This document shows, in pieces, positions 52,061-61,806 of a stretch of 64,000 nt of DNA. Made by a program: the position numbers and the translations under genes. The DNA is from Trichomonas vaginalis G3 (Eukaryota; Parabasalia; Trichomonadida; Trichomonadidae): assembly GCF_026262505.1 (NCBI RefSeq), contig NC_067204.1, forward strand, positions 7,349,797 through 7,413,796, given 5' to 3'. Position 1 is the first letter of the stretch; the number at the start of each line of letters is the position of its first letter. Under the pieces are notes generated by a model, which was given only the letters and a program-made list of their open reading frames with translations, was not told the origin of the DNA and searched no databases.

Positions 52061-52108
52061 CTCTTCTTGGATAGAGTCTTGTATTTCCTCCTCCTCTTCT
52101 TCCTCCTC
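52034..52108 (-). pseudogene. acidic peptide gene tail
   Basis: The minus strand reads a run of Glu (MEEEEEEEE) followed by IQDSIQEESSEFTPED and a stop at 52034. The last residues EFTPED equal the end of the 41-aa gene in B. An open frame continues upstream (ILYNVFDPEEGFFPEA) but has no ATG before a stop, so this looks like a truncated or recombined gene end. Confidence 0.4.
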
Positions 52109-52246
52109 CATTGCTTCTGGGAAGAAGCCTTCTTCTGGGTCGAAAACATTATATAATATGTCACTTTTCACAAATTATATATGTTTTCATGTTTTGTCAC
52201 TTTTCTGTCACTTTTCGGGTAAAAACATTTTTATTATTATATATAA

Positions 52247-52311
52247 ATGAATTTTACAAAACCGCCGTTACCGTTCTTTGGAAATAAGAGTAGATGTAAA
52301 GATATTATATT
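52247..52311 (+). pseudogene. 5' fragment of the D12 methyltransferase gene
   Basis: From ATG at 52247 the frame reads MNFTKPPLPFFGNKSRCKDI then diverges at GAGGTGAGTGGGG. The 60 bases upstream, including GTCACTTTTC and AAAAACATTTTTATTAT, also match the A copy's promoter side (39447-39500 complement). It is a recombination scar, not a gene. Confidence 0.85.
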
Positions 52312-52429
52312 GAGGTGAGTGGGGCTTTGGCTTTGGTTAGCGGTTGAGAATTGTTAATGTTTGAATTGTGGTTAACAGCGTTGGCTTCCATTAGATAAAA
52401 ATGAACTGACCAAAAAAGGCAGATATTTA

Positions 52430-52525
52430 AATATTTGAGATGAACCGTTTTCGTCAACGGTAACTCCCTCTATTTTTTATTTTATTTAATAGTTACCGTT
52501 GGAAAAACGGTTTATCTCAAATATT
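52430..52525. repeat. subterminal inverted repeat with AACGG motifs (copy C)
   Basis: Arms 52430-52465 (AATATTTGAGATGAACCG...) and 52491-52525 (...CGGTTTATCTCAAATATT) flank a T-rich loop. Motifs CAACGGTAAC and GTTACCGTTG face each other; more AACGG copies follow at about 52572 and on the complement at 52613. Confidence 0.8.
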
Positions 52526-52861
52526 GAATGAACTATAAACGTTTTTTGTTTTCTATATATACTTTTTTGTCCAACGGTAAAACTTTTTACACAACTGTTT
52601 TTGAGAGTCGTCGCCGTTGACTTTTTTGTAGAGCACTCAAAATAGTATAACTTTGTCCGGACAAGCAAGGGTCTATCATCGCTACAGGAAAAGTTACAGG
52701 CGTTCCAAGGAAGTATACTTTGAGAAGCCTTTCCCCCTTATAGAATGAGATAGGACGGTTATTTTACAAAACTGACAACACTTTGACCGAGTAGTTTTTT
52801 GTGCTGAACAAAAAGTGTCATATAAACATCTGTCAAAAACCGCCTTTTAACTTCACTTAAA
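52526..52861. other. conserved left-arm spacer before the large structural gene
   Basis: Non-coding DNA conserved in A, B and C. It contains further AACGG motifs, TTTGTCCGGACAA (a 12-base palindrome at about 52648) and CTACAGGAAAAGTTACAGGC. Conservation between copies suggests promoter or replication signals, but recent shared ancestry is an equally good explanation. Confidence 0.45.
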
Positions 52862-55800
52862 ATGCCACGTAAGCTACGTAAGAATATACGTAAGAGGAAG
52901 GGAGCATTGAAACATCCAATAGTAAAACTGACACCACAACAACAGTTGCAACAACAAATGATGAATGACCCCACTATGTTGCAACAAATGTCAAGCAACC
53001 CTATGCTTTTAAACCGAGTTATTGGTGCACAGAGTGGAGGTTTAAGAGCGGCACTTTTAGCGAAAATGGCAGGCTATGGTGGAGCTGCAGACGGAACAGC
53101 TTATAACCCTCAAAGTCAAATGAATTTGAGTTCACTCAAAAATCAAATAACAGATGTCAAAAAGTCAAACATAGACATACAGAAACAAATAAGTGAAAAC
53201 GAAAAGAAACTAGAATATGACAGACAGACAAAGAAACTCAATGAGTTAAACGTAGAGAAAAAGAAGAAAGAAGAACAACTGAAAGAACTAAGTACAGAGG
53301 AATATGCGAAAAAGTGTCAGAAAAAGCAGCAGAAGTAGCAAAAATGGAACAAGATGTTATAAATTTGAAAAACCATACTACTCAATATAAAGTACTGAAA
53401 GATGAAGAGATAAAACAAAAAGCCATGAAGACATATATGGATAGCGATGAGTATAAAAAAGAAGTTGAAGCAAATGTAAAGGCAGAAAAACTTTTACAGT
53501 TGCAAAACCAAACCGTACAGTATGAAAACTTAGCACAAGAAAGTAAAAATAACGACGCAGCCATGCAAAAGGCAATGAAAAGCGCAGATATTATAAAAGC
53601 TAATAATGACTGGTTAGATGCCCAAGCCAACGCTAAAGCAGCCCAACTTATAGGGTCAATAAGGACAAAAATACAAGCGGATGAAGACAGTTCAAATGAA
53701 GCTTTAATGAATGCTGACTTTAAGAATGCCTTCGAAGCTCTTCATAGTAAGGTGAAACTAGTGAACGACTTCTCATCTGGAAAGAAACTGAAGTCTGAAG
53801 GTTTCGACAAAGAGTTAAGAGAAGTAGCACAAAATATGACGAAAATAACAGATGCAGCAACGAGACAGGCAGTTCAAAGTGCCTATGATGCCGTTAGAGC
53901 AGCTGTCGTGGAAAGTCAAGAAAAAGAGTTACAACAGACCAAAACAGACCTAGTAAATGCTTTCTTAAGAATGAAAAGTCAGGTAGGACATTATGCTGCA
54001 GATGGAACATATGTGCCAGCTGGTGGAACTTATATACCACCAAACACTCCAAGAGAAGCACCTGCACCAGGACTACCTAAAACATTTACATCGTCACATG
54101 GACACAGACACAGGCATGCACCAAAACCAACACAACAACCAACAGTTCAAAATCCAGCACAACAACAACAACCAAAACCAACAGTTCAAAATCCAGCACC
54201 TGCACCACAACCAAAACCAGCACAACAACCACCTCCACAACCAGCACAGCAACCAACAGTTCAAAACCCTGCACAACAACAACCACAAACAGAGCAAAGA
54301 CATAAAAGAAGTAGAGAAAAAGGAAACCAAGAATTCTTAAAAATGCTTAAGGAAGATTATGGTTACCCAGATACTCTTGACTTTAGTGACAGATATAAAG
54401 AAGCTATTAGAAAGTTCAAGGAAGGAAATACTGACCCGAACCTATTTAGCTTTATGGTTCAGCATAAAATCGGATATAATCTCAAACCTGGAAAATACAA
54501 GCTCGCAAAGGGATATGATTTAATAGCATATCATCCAAATGACATGGATGAATTTACTCCGAGATATTTGATGTCAGAGCTAAATGATAATTCAACTCTC
54601 TTCATGAAACGCGTAAAAAATAGAGACGGAACGAAAGAAGAAAGGTTTATGAGTCCGGATGACTTAGATAGGGAACTTGTTAAAAACGGTCTCGGAATAT
54701 ATGAAATGCCAGCAGATGAGGTACAAGAAACTCAACAGGAAGAAGTTCAGATACAACCAGACATGGAAGAAATAGTTCAGCAACAACAGCTAGAAGAGCC
54801 TGAAGGAAACGAACAAGTTCCTCCTTTGGAAACTAACTTCACAGAACTAGATGAAGATTTGGAACAGCCGAAAAATCTTGACCCTCAACAAGAGTATGAG
54901 GTGAATATGGAATCTTTCCAAGAGCCTAAGAAAAATTCGGCTGACATAGTAGAAGAATATCGAAAAATGTTCACCGACATACAAAAGACTCCAACATCAG
55001 ATGAAAATATTCAGCATAGAATGGAAGTACTGAAAGAAAATGTACGCAAATACAATAATCCTTTTTACTTACGACCATATAACGTTCAATCTTTGGCTGA
55101 ACTCGGTGAAAATAAAAGGTTAAATTTCAACAAAACATATAGAAATGAAACATTGTTTAAAGTTCATTCAGAACCTAACCAATATGGAAACAAACCTACT
55201 TTTGTTTCTGCAGACTATGGAACTACAATGAGATGGGGTCATAAAGCTAATCCGGATAGGTGGTTCATAAACTTACAACCTCAATTCCAAGAAGTTGTAG
55301 ACGCAATGGAAGTGAATGGTGAACCAGATATAACTGGTATTTTCAGCGCGGCTTTAATGCCATTGAAAGATATGAAAGATGCAGATATTTTGGACCGGTA
55401 TGAAATGAACATGGCTGAGGGAAATATAACACCTGACGTTCTAGAACATTTATCTCAAAGAACTACACAGAACCATAGAGATGGTATATTTGGTGAAGAG
55501 TTTAGAAAGAAAGTTAGGGAGAGAGAAGGAAGAGAACCTATTGTACATGACCTTGCAAACGAAAGTTTGCAAAATGTCATAAAAACTTACTTTGCAGACA
55601 ATGAACTGAGAAGGGATGAATATTTAAGAAAACTCAAATGGACAGTACCAAATGAAATGTTAGTATTGAAAAACATGTTCCATGACAAAATAAAACCAAC
55701 TACAGAAATAAATGACGCAAGACTGAAACGTTGGGTAAAAGCTTTCCCATTCACAAAAGATATTATTGGTTACATGGAAAGAAAACCAGAATGGCTACAA

Positions 55801-56229
55801 AAACATATATTTGGAAACGAGCTTATTCCATATGGACAAGCTATATTTGAAGAGCTTGAACCGGAAACTCAGGAAAGAGTCATGCAAACAATAAGCGAAG
55901 ACTCAAATACAAACTATGACAAAATCTTTCTAGGATATAGGTTACCTGAGATGGGCGACCAGAGCCCAAAGGCAAAAAGGACATGGGAAATTTACAACAT
56001 ACTAGGTGAACATGAGGCAAAGATGCTACAACTTGAAGCAGAGGGCAAGTTACCAAAAGCGACACCAAAGAAGAAGAGAAGAGTAGAACAAAGTGAAAGT
56101 AGTGAAGAAGTAACTTCATCTAGTGAAAGTAGTGGCAATGAAGGAAAAAGAAGAGTTAAAGATTCAGTTAAAAACTCAGTCAGGAAGAAAGTAAAGCTTG
56201 GTCCGAGTGGGTTCTATTATGACATATAA
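52862..56229 (+). pseudogene. large Q/P-rich coiled-coil Maverick protein, one frameshift
   Basis: About 1122 codons, open except for one lost A near 53306, where B keeps six A residues. Before the break is a basic start (MPRKLRKNIRKRKGALKHP) and a Gln/Met-rich part. After it come a long coiled coil (about residues 110-370), a Pro/Gln linker with several PTVQNPAQQ-type units, and a C-terminal body of about 600 residues with a patch of basic nuclear-signal type (PKKKRRVEQ) followed by a Ser/Glu run and KNSVRKKVKLGPSGFYYDI. Position directly before the MCP gene, basic ends and size suggest a DNA-associated or scaffold virion protein. No homology to a named family is seen. Confidence 0.8.
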
Positions 56230-56261
56230 ATCCAACTATTCTATATTTTTACCCATATGAA

Positions 56262-57872
56262 ATGTACGCCGCTCAGAATATAACGCCAACAGTTTTGGAT
56301 GCCATGAACGGAAATGTTTCCGAATGGTATAACGAATGCGACAATGCCATTAGAAGGTCAGAAATAGTTCCTGGAACTTACGAATATACAACTGCTGTTT
56401 CTTATGGAAACGTAGGTGAGTTTGGAGAAGGTTCTTCAACAACAGTAGATATTGCTTGCGACAGGTTTCACATTATTTCTATTGACAACTCATTCTTATA
56501 CGTGGAACAAGACATTGAAATAAAACCTTCTGCTGACTTGAGAGGTAAGAAAGGTTGCAATGGTATTTTCTATGTCGGATACCAATATGCTCCAGAAGTT
56601 TTTATGGGATATAAGATATATTCTAACTCTGACTTAGTTCAAACAGTAACATGGGCAAACTATGAATGGTTCGCTTTAAGAAACTCAGTACAACCACAAG
56701 CTAGAGAACAAACAGACCAGTATGCAACTATTGAGAAAATAAGAAGACTTGACCCTAACGTTCCAGGAGTTTATGTTAACCTTTCTGGTTCAGATGGAAC
56801 TGCTGCCACTAAAGTAAAACTGAAACTTAGAGTTCCTTTGTCATCTTTCCTCATCTTTAGGTTCTTAAGATACTTACCAAACTGGGCAGGAAAAATTTCT
56901 ATCGAACTTACTCCAAGCAAAAATAACTTAGTCATTGCACCAACACAAGACCCATTCACTATTACAGACGTAAAGGGAACAAATCAAACGTCATTCGCCG
57001 AATTTTGCAAAGACAAAGTTGACTTAGACTTTGGTTTCTCAAACTTCAACAATGAAGTAAACTATTATTTCAATGCTGCTGGAACTGCTTGGGACCCAGT
57101 TAAGTTCACATGCGAAAAATTTGAATGCAAGAGAATAGAAAGCAGACTTGCCGTTTATATGTTGGACCCAGATATTTCAAATGCTTTAGCTGCCAAATAT
57201 ATTGCAGTTCCACTTATGTTCCCTATACACCAAATATCTGTCAAAGACTTTGCAGGTGAAGTTGGAAACCAAAATCCAGGAGCCGCAGGTGCAAGAACAG
57301 ATATTGCTTTAACAACTGCAATGAAACATGCAGATACTATGTTTGTACTGTTCAGACGAACTATAAATGACTATTCTTGTTTCTACAACCCTGGTATTAA
57401 ATATCATATAAACATAGATGGCAAATATTATCCAAGAGAAGAATATTCTACAGTTGAGGATATGAGGTCATACAACTTGACATTAGATGCTATGAACTTT
57501 AACAACAACTTCACAACAACTATTAACCCTGAAATGCAAAGTTCTATTATGCCATATGTGAAAGTATGGACTCATACAGGAGGTCAAAAAACTCAATATA
57601 CAAATGGAGACCGTTCAAACTTTTGGCTTGGCATTCCATTTGCTGACTCAGAAGACTTTATGGGTGGTATTTCAACTGTTGGTACAGTTCAAATACAATA
57701 TACTGGTGACAGAGACGGTCCAGATGAATTGAGAGCAAAGAAGTTTACAAAACCAATAGCACTTTTCACGGAAGATGCTCTTTTGAAGATTCGTTCGATG
57801 AAACCTGCTGGGGCTCCTCAGATTGGCATAACGACAGCTTCCATCGAGCAGATTTTGGCAGCAGGTCAGTAA
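56262..57872 (+). CDS. major capsid protein, double jelly-roll
   Basis: The 536-residue protein is predominantly beta-strand with features of Polinton/adenovirus-type double jelly-roll capsid proteins. These are an early strand DRFHIISIDNSFLYVEQDIE, the mid-protein LRVPLSSFLIFRFLRYLPNW then AGKISIELTPSKNNLVIA at the first-barrel end, and a second barrel including FRRTINDYSCFYNPGIKYHI and NFNNNFTTTIN. It would assemble as trimeric capsomers. The start ATG follows the large gene by 32 bases in the same order as A. The frame is intact. Assignment rests on length, strand pattern and gene neighbourhood rather than an alignment. Confidence 0.85.
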   Translation: MYAAQNITPTVLDAMNGNVSEWYNECDNAIRRSEIVPGTYEYTTAVSYGNVGEFGEGSSTTVDIACDRFHIISIDNSFLYVEQDIEIKPSADLRGKKGCNGIFYVGYQYAPEVFMGYKIYSNSDLVQTVTWANYEWFALRNSVQPQAREQTDQYATIEKIRRLDPNVPGVYVNLSGSDGTAATKVKLKLRVPLSSFLIFRFLRYLPNWAGKISIELTPSKNNLVIAPTQDPFTITDVKGTNQTSFAEFCKDKVDLDFGFSNFNNEVNYYFNAAGTAWDPVKFTCEKFECKRIESRLAVYMLDPDISNALAAKYIAVPLMFPIHQISVKDFAGEVGNQNPGAAGARTDIALTTAMKHADTMFVLFRRTINDYSCFYNPGIKYHINIDGKYYPREEYSTVEDMRSYNLTLDAMNFNNNFTTTINPEMQSSIMPYVKVWTHTGGQKTQYTNGDRSNFWLGIPFADSEDFMGGISTVGTVQIQYTGDRDGPDELRAKKFTKPIALFTEDALLKIRSMKPAGAPQIGITTASIEQILAAGQ

Positions 57873-58185
57873 GTTGTTCTTGAACTGACTTCTCTCCGTC
57901 AAATATTGACAGTACGCCAGTTTTGACATAATATTGTATTATAAACTTTCCTTTAGTAATATCGGTCAGTTTTGAAGTTATATTTTTGTCTGCTTCAAGA
58001 ACTTTCACCATTTCAGTTATACCAACTTTCTTTGCTTTATGAAAATATTTTGGTTCAGCAAAGACTGCTATTCTATAACATTTTCCATTTTTTGTGTAAA
58101 GAACTATTCTGTCAATGTATTTGTATTGTTTGTGAGTATAAACTTTGTTCTGCTTCCATTCAATAAGATATCCGAATACGTCCAT
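57766..58185 (-). CDS. conserved Maverick protein antisense to the MCP 3' end
   Basis: The second copy of the gene at 21087-21506, 139 residues. Differences from A include GYLIEW for EYLFEL, LEADKNITSKLTDITKG for LDVDKNITTKLTDISKG; the frame stays open. The region antisense to the MCP (57766-57872) is identical in protein between copies. It runs toward the MCP and away from the 192-aa gene, whose ATG lies 18 bases away. Unknown function. Confidence 0.65.
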   Translation of the reverse strand: MDVFGYLIEWKQNKVYTHKQYKYIDRIVLYTKNGKCYRIAVFAEPKYFHKAKKVGITEMVKVLEADKNITSKLTDITKGKFIIQYYVKTGVLSIFDGEKSVQEQLTDLLPKSARWKLSLCQSEEPQQVSSNESSKEHLP

Positions 58186-58203
58186 CTTTTTATTCTAAGT
58201 AAA

Positions 58204-58782
58204 ATGTCATTTCCGAAAAATAGAAGCGTAAGTGTTTCAAAAGGTTTAATGGCGGTGGCAGATGTGAAGTTAAATTCACCAACTCAAACAAACAGTCAAA
58301 GTGTTATTGTCAATGTCAAAGACAGAGATGTTGAAGTGGGGAAACCATACGAAGACGAAGATGGTATAACAATTGTTCCTGTAAAAGAACCAACATATCC
58401 TGAAGTTAACAGAGACTTAAGTTCTGTTGCAGATATTCGAAACGACTACCAACAACTGAAAGACAAACTTCAAACTCAGGAGAAGATTTGTCAAGCTTTA
58501 AGTATAATGTTAAACTTGGTCGAACACAACCCTGTAAAAGTGAACTCATATGTCATTGCACCTCATGAAGTTTTGAAAGAACTATTGAAACTTTTGACAG
58601 AGGCAGACGATATAAACATCAAAGAAATAGAACCCGACATTGGTTGCTGTGGTGTTTCATATAATGTCATTGACAAGATATACGTTATGAAAGGAGGTGA
58701 AACGTTGAACTTAAAATATAGTTTCCCAGACGTTATAAAAATATTTGACGACCACAACATTTCATTAAAATTTATTTGCTAA
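58204..58782 (+). CDS. conserved 192-aa Maverick protein, unknown
   Basis: Starts MSFPKNRSVSVSKGLMAVAD. The central part has an amphipathic helix/coiled coil (SVADIRNDYQQLKDKLQTQE, ICQALSIMLNLVEHNP), and the C-terminal part looks like a compact mixed fold (IDKIYVMKGGETLNLKYSFP). The start is the ATG just after the divergent promoter; longer in-frame extensions overlap the antisense gene. It is located between the MCP and penton genes in both copies, so a capsid-linked or assembly role is inferred. Confidence 0.75.
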   Translation: MSFPKNRSVSVSKGLMAVADVKLNSPTQTNSQSVIVNVKDRDVEVGKPYEDEDGITIVPVKEPTYPEVNRDLSSVADIRNDYQQLKDKLQTQEKICQALSIMLNLVEHNPVKVNSYVIAPHEVLKELLKLLTEADDINIKEIEPDIGCCGVSYNVIDKIYVMKGGETLNLKYSFPDVIKIFDDHNISLKFIC

Positions 58783-58786
58783 GTAA

Positions 58787-59584
58787 ATGGCAGAAGACAT
58801 AATGGTTTATACTATTACGACTAAAAACCCTGAGTCATATAATTCTATAACAACAAACTTACAAAGTCCTCAAGGACGATATTGTAAACTAACCTTAAAC
58901 ACAATGACGACTAAAGCCTGTTTTGCTCTTTTGACACCAGAAGACTTTATTGTTGTGAATGGTAAAAAATACTCCTTTGAAGATACTTACTCAGATATAC
59001 CACCAACAGGTTTTGTTGACTTATTTAATACTTTAAGTACGGGTGTAACATGTGCTGCAACTAGAGCAGGTTTCATTATGTTTGGATGTCCGACTGAGTT
59101 TACTATAAACGATATGAGCTATAATACAAAACTTATTTCTGGTTTTTACTACCAACAGTTTCCTATAACAGGAAAAGGTGTCATACAAGGAATGTCTATT
59201 CCATTGACATTAAGCACACCAATCTTATATATTGTTTCAAACTTAGGTTCAAAGTGTTATTCGAATGTCGACAGAAACTATTATGACCAAAAGATACTTA
59301 TGCGTATAAACAATACTTTCTCTGCTGGTTTGCCTATTGTTCATTCGAATGCAGAATTTTCAACCTTAGTGAACTCAAACACTTTGGCAAGTATAACGTT
59401 GACATTAGTTGACGCAAACTTTGTTCCTGTAAAACTTTTATGTCCTATGTATTTGTCAATGACGGCAGAAAGTTTCGAATTGGAAGATGCAACTGGTGAA
59501 AGTATTGTATTACAAGAACAACTTCAACAACAAATAGCTCAAGAACAACAAATGCAACAAATGGAACAACAAAGTCAAGAATAA
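58787..59584 (+). CDS. minor capsid (penton-like) protein, single jelly-roll
   Basis: The 265-residue protein is rich in beta strands and ends with a Gln-rich tail (EQLQQQIAQEQQMQQMEQQ). Penton-like landmarks are GRYCKLTLNTMTTKACFALL near the start, FYYQQFPITGKGVIQGMSIP in the middle, and SITLTLVDANFVPVKLLCPM before the tail, the D-x-N-x-x-P-V-x-L pattern of Polinton minor capsid proteins. It would form the five-fold vertices. It starts five bases after the preceding stop. In the A copy the gene is broken. Confidence 0.8.
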   Translation: MAEDIMVYTITTKNPESYNSITTNLQSPQGRYCKLTLNTMTTKACFALLTPEDFIVVNGKKYSFEDTYSDIPPTGFVDLFNTLSTGVTCAATRAGFIMFGCPTEFTINDMSYNTKLISGFYYQQFPITGKGVIQGMSIPLTLSTPILYIVSNLGSKCYSNVDRNYYDQKILMRINNTFSAGLPIVHSNAEFSTLVNSNTLASITLTLVDANFVPVKLLCPMYLSMTAESFELEDATGESIVLQEQLQQQIAQEQQMQQMEQQSQE

Positions 59585-59612
59585 AAAAAATATTTTTTTT
59601 ATTTTTATAAAA

Positions 59613-60848
59613 ATGTACAGAATAGATGTTTCAGATTTTTATGACTTCCAAGCATTCAGAAATATGTGTCCATTTAGAGACTATAACAAAGCAGTCGAGA
59701 ATTTGAAACGTTTAGTCATTTATGTTGACTCTGCCCCAGAATGTTATGTCATGAAAGAATGGGATGTTGTCTTTAACAAACCAAGAGCAACAATAGTGTC
59801 TGAACAAGAATGTAGACAGAAACTTAAGAAAATAAAAGTTGTACAAGTTGGAATGAAGATGTTAGATGCTTGGGATATCTTATTGTCAAAGTTAGAAGAT
59901 TTTTCAGTTCGAGGTATAAAGTTCTATACACCTTCTCCAAACTTCTATTCTATCTTCACTGGATATAAATACGAACAAGTAGAATGGAAACACAGTATTA
60001 TAGAAGCTTGGTTAGACCATGTCAAAGAAATTATATGCAATGGAAACGAAAGAGTCTATGAGTATATCTTATGTTGGTTTGCAAATATCTTACAACATCC
60101 AAGTGCTAAAAATGAAACTGCTCTCATTATAATTGGAAAACAAGGAACTGGTAAGAATACTTTCTTTACAGATATTTTGTGCAAACTGTTAGAAGGTTAT
60201 TCGAATCCGAATATGACAAACTTAGAAAACATCTGTGGCAAGTTTAACTCCTCAATAGAGAATATGAAACTTATAGTTTGCAATGAACTTCAAAGTATAG
60301 ATACAACAAAAGTTTTGAACTCAGATGCTTTGAAGAGTCTTATAACAGACAAAGTTGGAGTTGTTGAAAGAAAATATAAAGACCAAAGAGTTTGTGAAAA
60401 TGTTGCAAACTTCGTTATGGTTTCAAACAATGCTGTTCCGATGAAGTTAGAAAGTTCTGACAGAAGATATGTAGTTGTCAGAACGTCAGATTCTCATATG
60501 CAAGATACAGAATATTTTGACGACTTAGCAGAAACTTTGACATCTGACTTTTACAACCACTTGTTCTCATATTTTATGACATTAGATATTTCAAAGTTCA
60601 ATCCAAGACAAATTCCACATACCGAAGAGAGACAAACATTGTTAGAAGCAAACAAGAGTGTATATGAACTGTTCATAGAAGAAAGCGACTTTGAGTGTTT
60701 AGATGAATGGTCAATATATAATGAATATAAACAATATTGTCAAGAGTATGGTTATATGCCAGCGTCTAAACGAACATTCTTGGCAAATGTCAAAAGTCTT
60801 TTAGATGTTCAGAATGGTGTATATACAAAGAAAATTTTTTCTGAGTAA
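59613..60848 (+). CDS. superfamily 3 (D5-like) helicase
   Basis: The 411-residue protein has Walker A GKQGTGKN at 175-182, Walker B LIVCNE at 220-225, motif C VMVSNN at 268-273 and an Arg pair at 284-285, in the spacing of SF3 helicases of small and large DNA viruses. The C-terminal 60 residues look like a winged-helix (YNEYKQYCQEYGYMPASKRT). The first 160 residues would be the region preceding the ATPase in the D5/DUF5906 group; a primase domain is not apparent. It would unwind DNA during element replication. An A/T promoter block at 59583-59612 separates it from the penton gene. Confidence 0.88.
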   Translation: MYRIDVSDFYDFQAFRNMCPFRDYNKAVENLKRLVIYVDSAPECYVMKEWDVVFNKPRATIVSEQECRQKLKKIKVVQVGMKMLDAWDILLSKLEDFSVRGIKFYTPSPNFYSIFTGYKYEQVEWKHSIIEAWLDHVKEIICNGNERVYEYILCWFANILQHPSAKNETALIIIGKQGTGKNTFFTDILCKLLEGYSNPNMTNLENICGKFNSSIENMKLIVCNELQSIDTTKVLNSDALKSLITDKVGVVERKYKDQRVCENVANFVMVSNNAVPMKLESSDRRYVVVRTSDSHMQDTEYFDDLAETLTSDFYNHLFSYFMTLDISKFNPRQIPHTEERQTLLEANKSVYELFIEESDFECLDEWSIYNEYKQYCQEYGYMPASKRTFLANVKSLLDVQNGVYTKKIFSE

Positions 60849-60884
60849 ATTTTAAAAAAAATATTTTTTTATCCGATAGAAAAG

Positions 60885-61304
60885 ATGACGAAATATATTT
60901 CAGTAAACAAGTACATGTCAGGACTTAAAGAAGAACTAGACCCATTCACATATTTGAATGTTTACTTCTACCATTTTGAAAAGTCTTCATTCAGCAAAGT
61001 TTGGAACATCGAACCAGTTAAGTTTGCTATTGTGACTAAAAATGGTGCGAAATTTGAAGACTTAGACATAGAAGGTTTGTTAACAGTCAAAGAAAGTTTT
61101 GACAGAAGGTTCTCAAACCTTAAAGAAGGCAAAGCATACAAACTTGTTATACCTTATGAACCAAAGAAGACAGACGACTATGAATATTATGAGTCTAAAG
61201 TTGTAGAAGTTCAAGGTATATTGGGTAAAAAGCTATTAGAGTCTAAGCCAGTGTTTACTCCTAAAGAGGAAGAGAACATTGACATTGACCCAGGAATGTT
61301 CTAA
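60885..61304 (+). CDS. conserved 139-aa Maverick protein, unknown (copy C)
   Basis: Counterpart of 24205-24624, with differences such as NKYMSGLKEELDPFTYLN for NKYMTEVKEELDPFAYLN. Same length, same acidic end (EEENIDIDPGMF). Open in both, which supports selection on the protein. See the A copy for the tentative nucleic-acid-related suggestion. Confidence 0.75.
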   Translation: MTKYISVNKYMSGLKEELDPFTYLNVYFYHFEKSSFSKVWNIEPVKFAIVTKNGAKFEDLDIEGLLTVKESFDRRFSNLKEGKAYKLVIPYEPKKTDDYEYYESKVVEVQGILGKKLLESKPVFTPKEEENIDIDPGMF

Positions 61305-61320
61305 AAATAAAATTTTATTT

Positions 61321-61770
61321 TTACATGTCAAATTTCTTTTTCTCTGGAACTGGTTCAGGTTCTTTCTTCTCTTCTACTTTTTTCTCTTTCTTTTCTTTCT
61401 TCTTCTTCTCTGGTGGAGATATGTCAAATTTCTCAGAACCATATTTATGTAAAAGTTCTTTGTCCTTTAATAGCTCATCTATTCTGTTTTCTATTTCATC
61501 TTCAAGAACAGCGCATGTGTCTTCTTTGCATTCTAAGAACTTTTGTTGGACTTCATCTTTCCAATCGGCGTCATCTCTGTCAACAAGTCTGTCATTGACA
61601 AATTTTAAGACTGCTCTTTGTAATGTTTTATGGTTCTTGTCATATTCCCAGAAACAGAACTTTAGAACAAATTCACCTTTCTTGTTTACACTATGTAAGA
61701 TTTTATGGTCGACAGATGTTTTGCTGTCAAAAAGCTTGTCTCGAATATAGATAGCGAAATCGCTAGACAT
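61321..61770 (-). CDS. conserved Maverick protein with Lys/Glu tail (copy C)
   Basis: The 149-residue counterpart of 24641-25123. The N-terminal 115 residues are well conserved; the tail has fewer KKE units (KKKKEKKEKKVEEKKEPEP). The difference is a multiple of three, so length variation in the tail seems tolerated. It is convergent with the 139-aa gene and divergent from the ATPase. Confidence 0.75.
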   Translation of the reverse strand: MSSDFAIYIRDKLFDSKTSVDHKILHSVNKKGEFVLKFCFWEYDKNHKTLQRAVLKFVNDRLVDRDDADWKDEVQQKFLECKEDTCAVLEDEIENRIDELLKDKELLHKYGSEKFDISPPEKKKKEKKEKKVEEKKEPEPVPEKKKFDM

Positions 61771-61806
61771 TTTCTAAAAGATAAAAATTTTAATTTTTCT
61801 AAAAAT

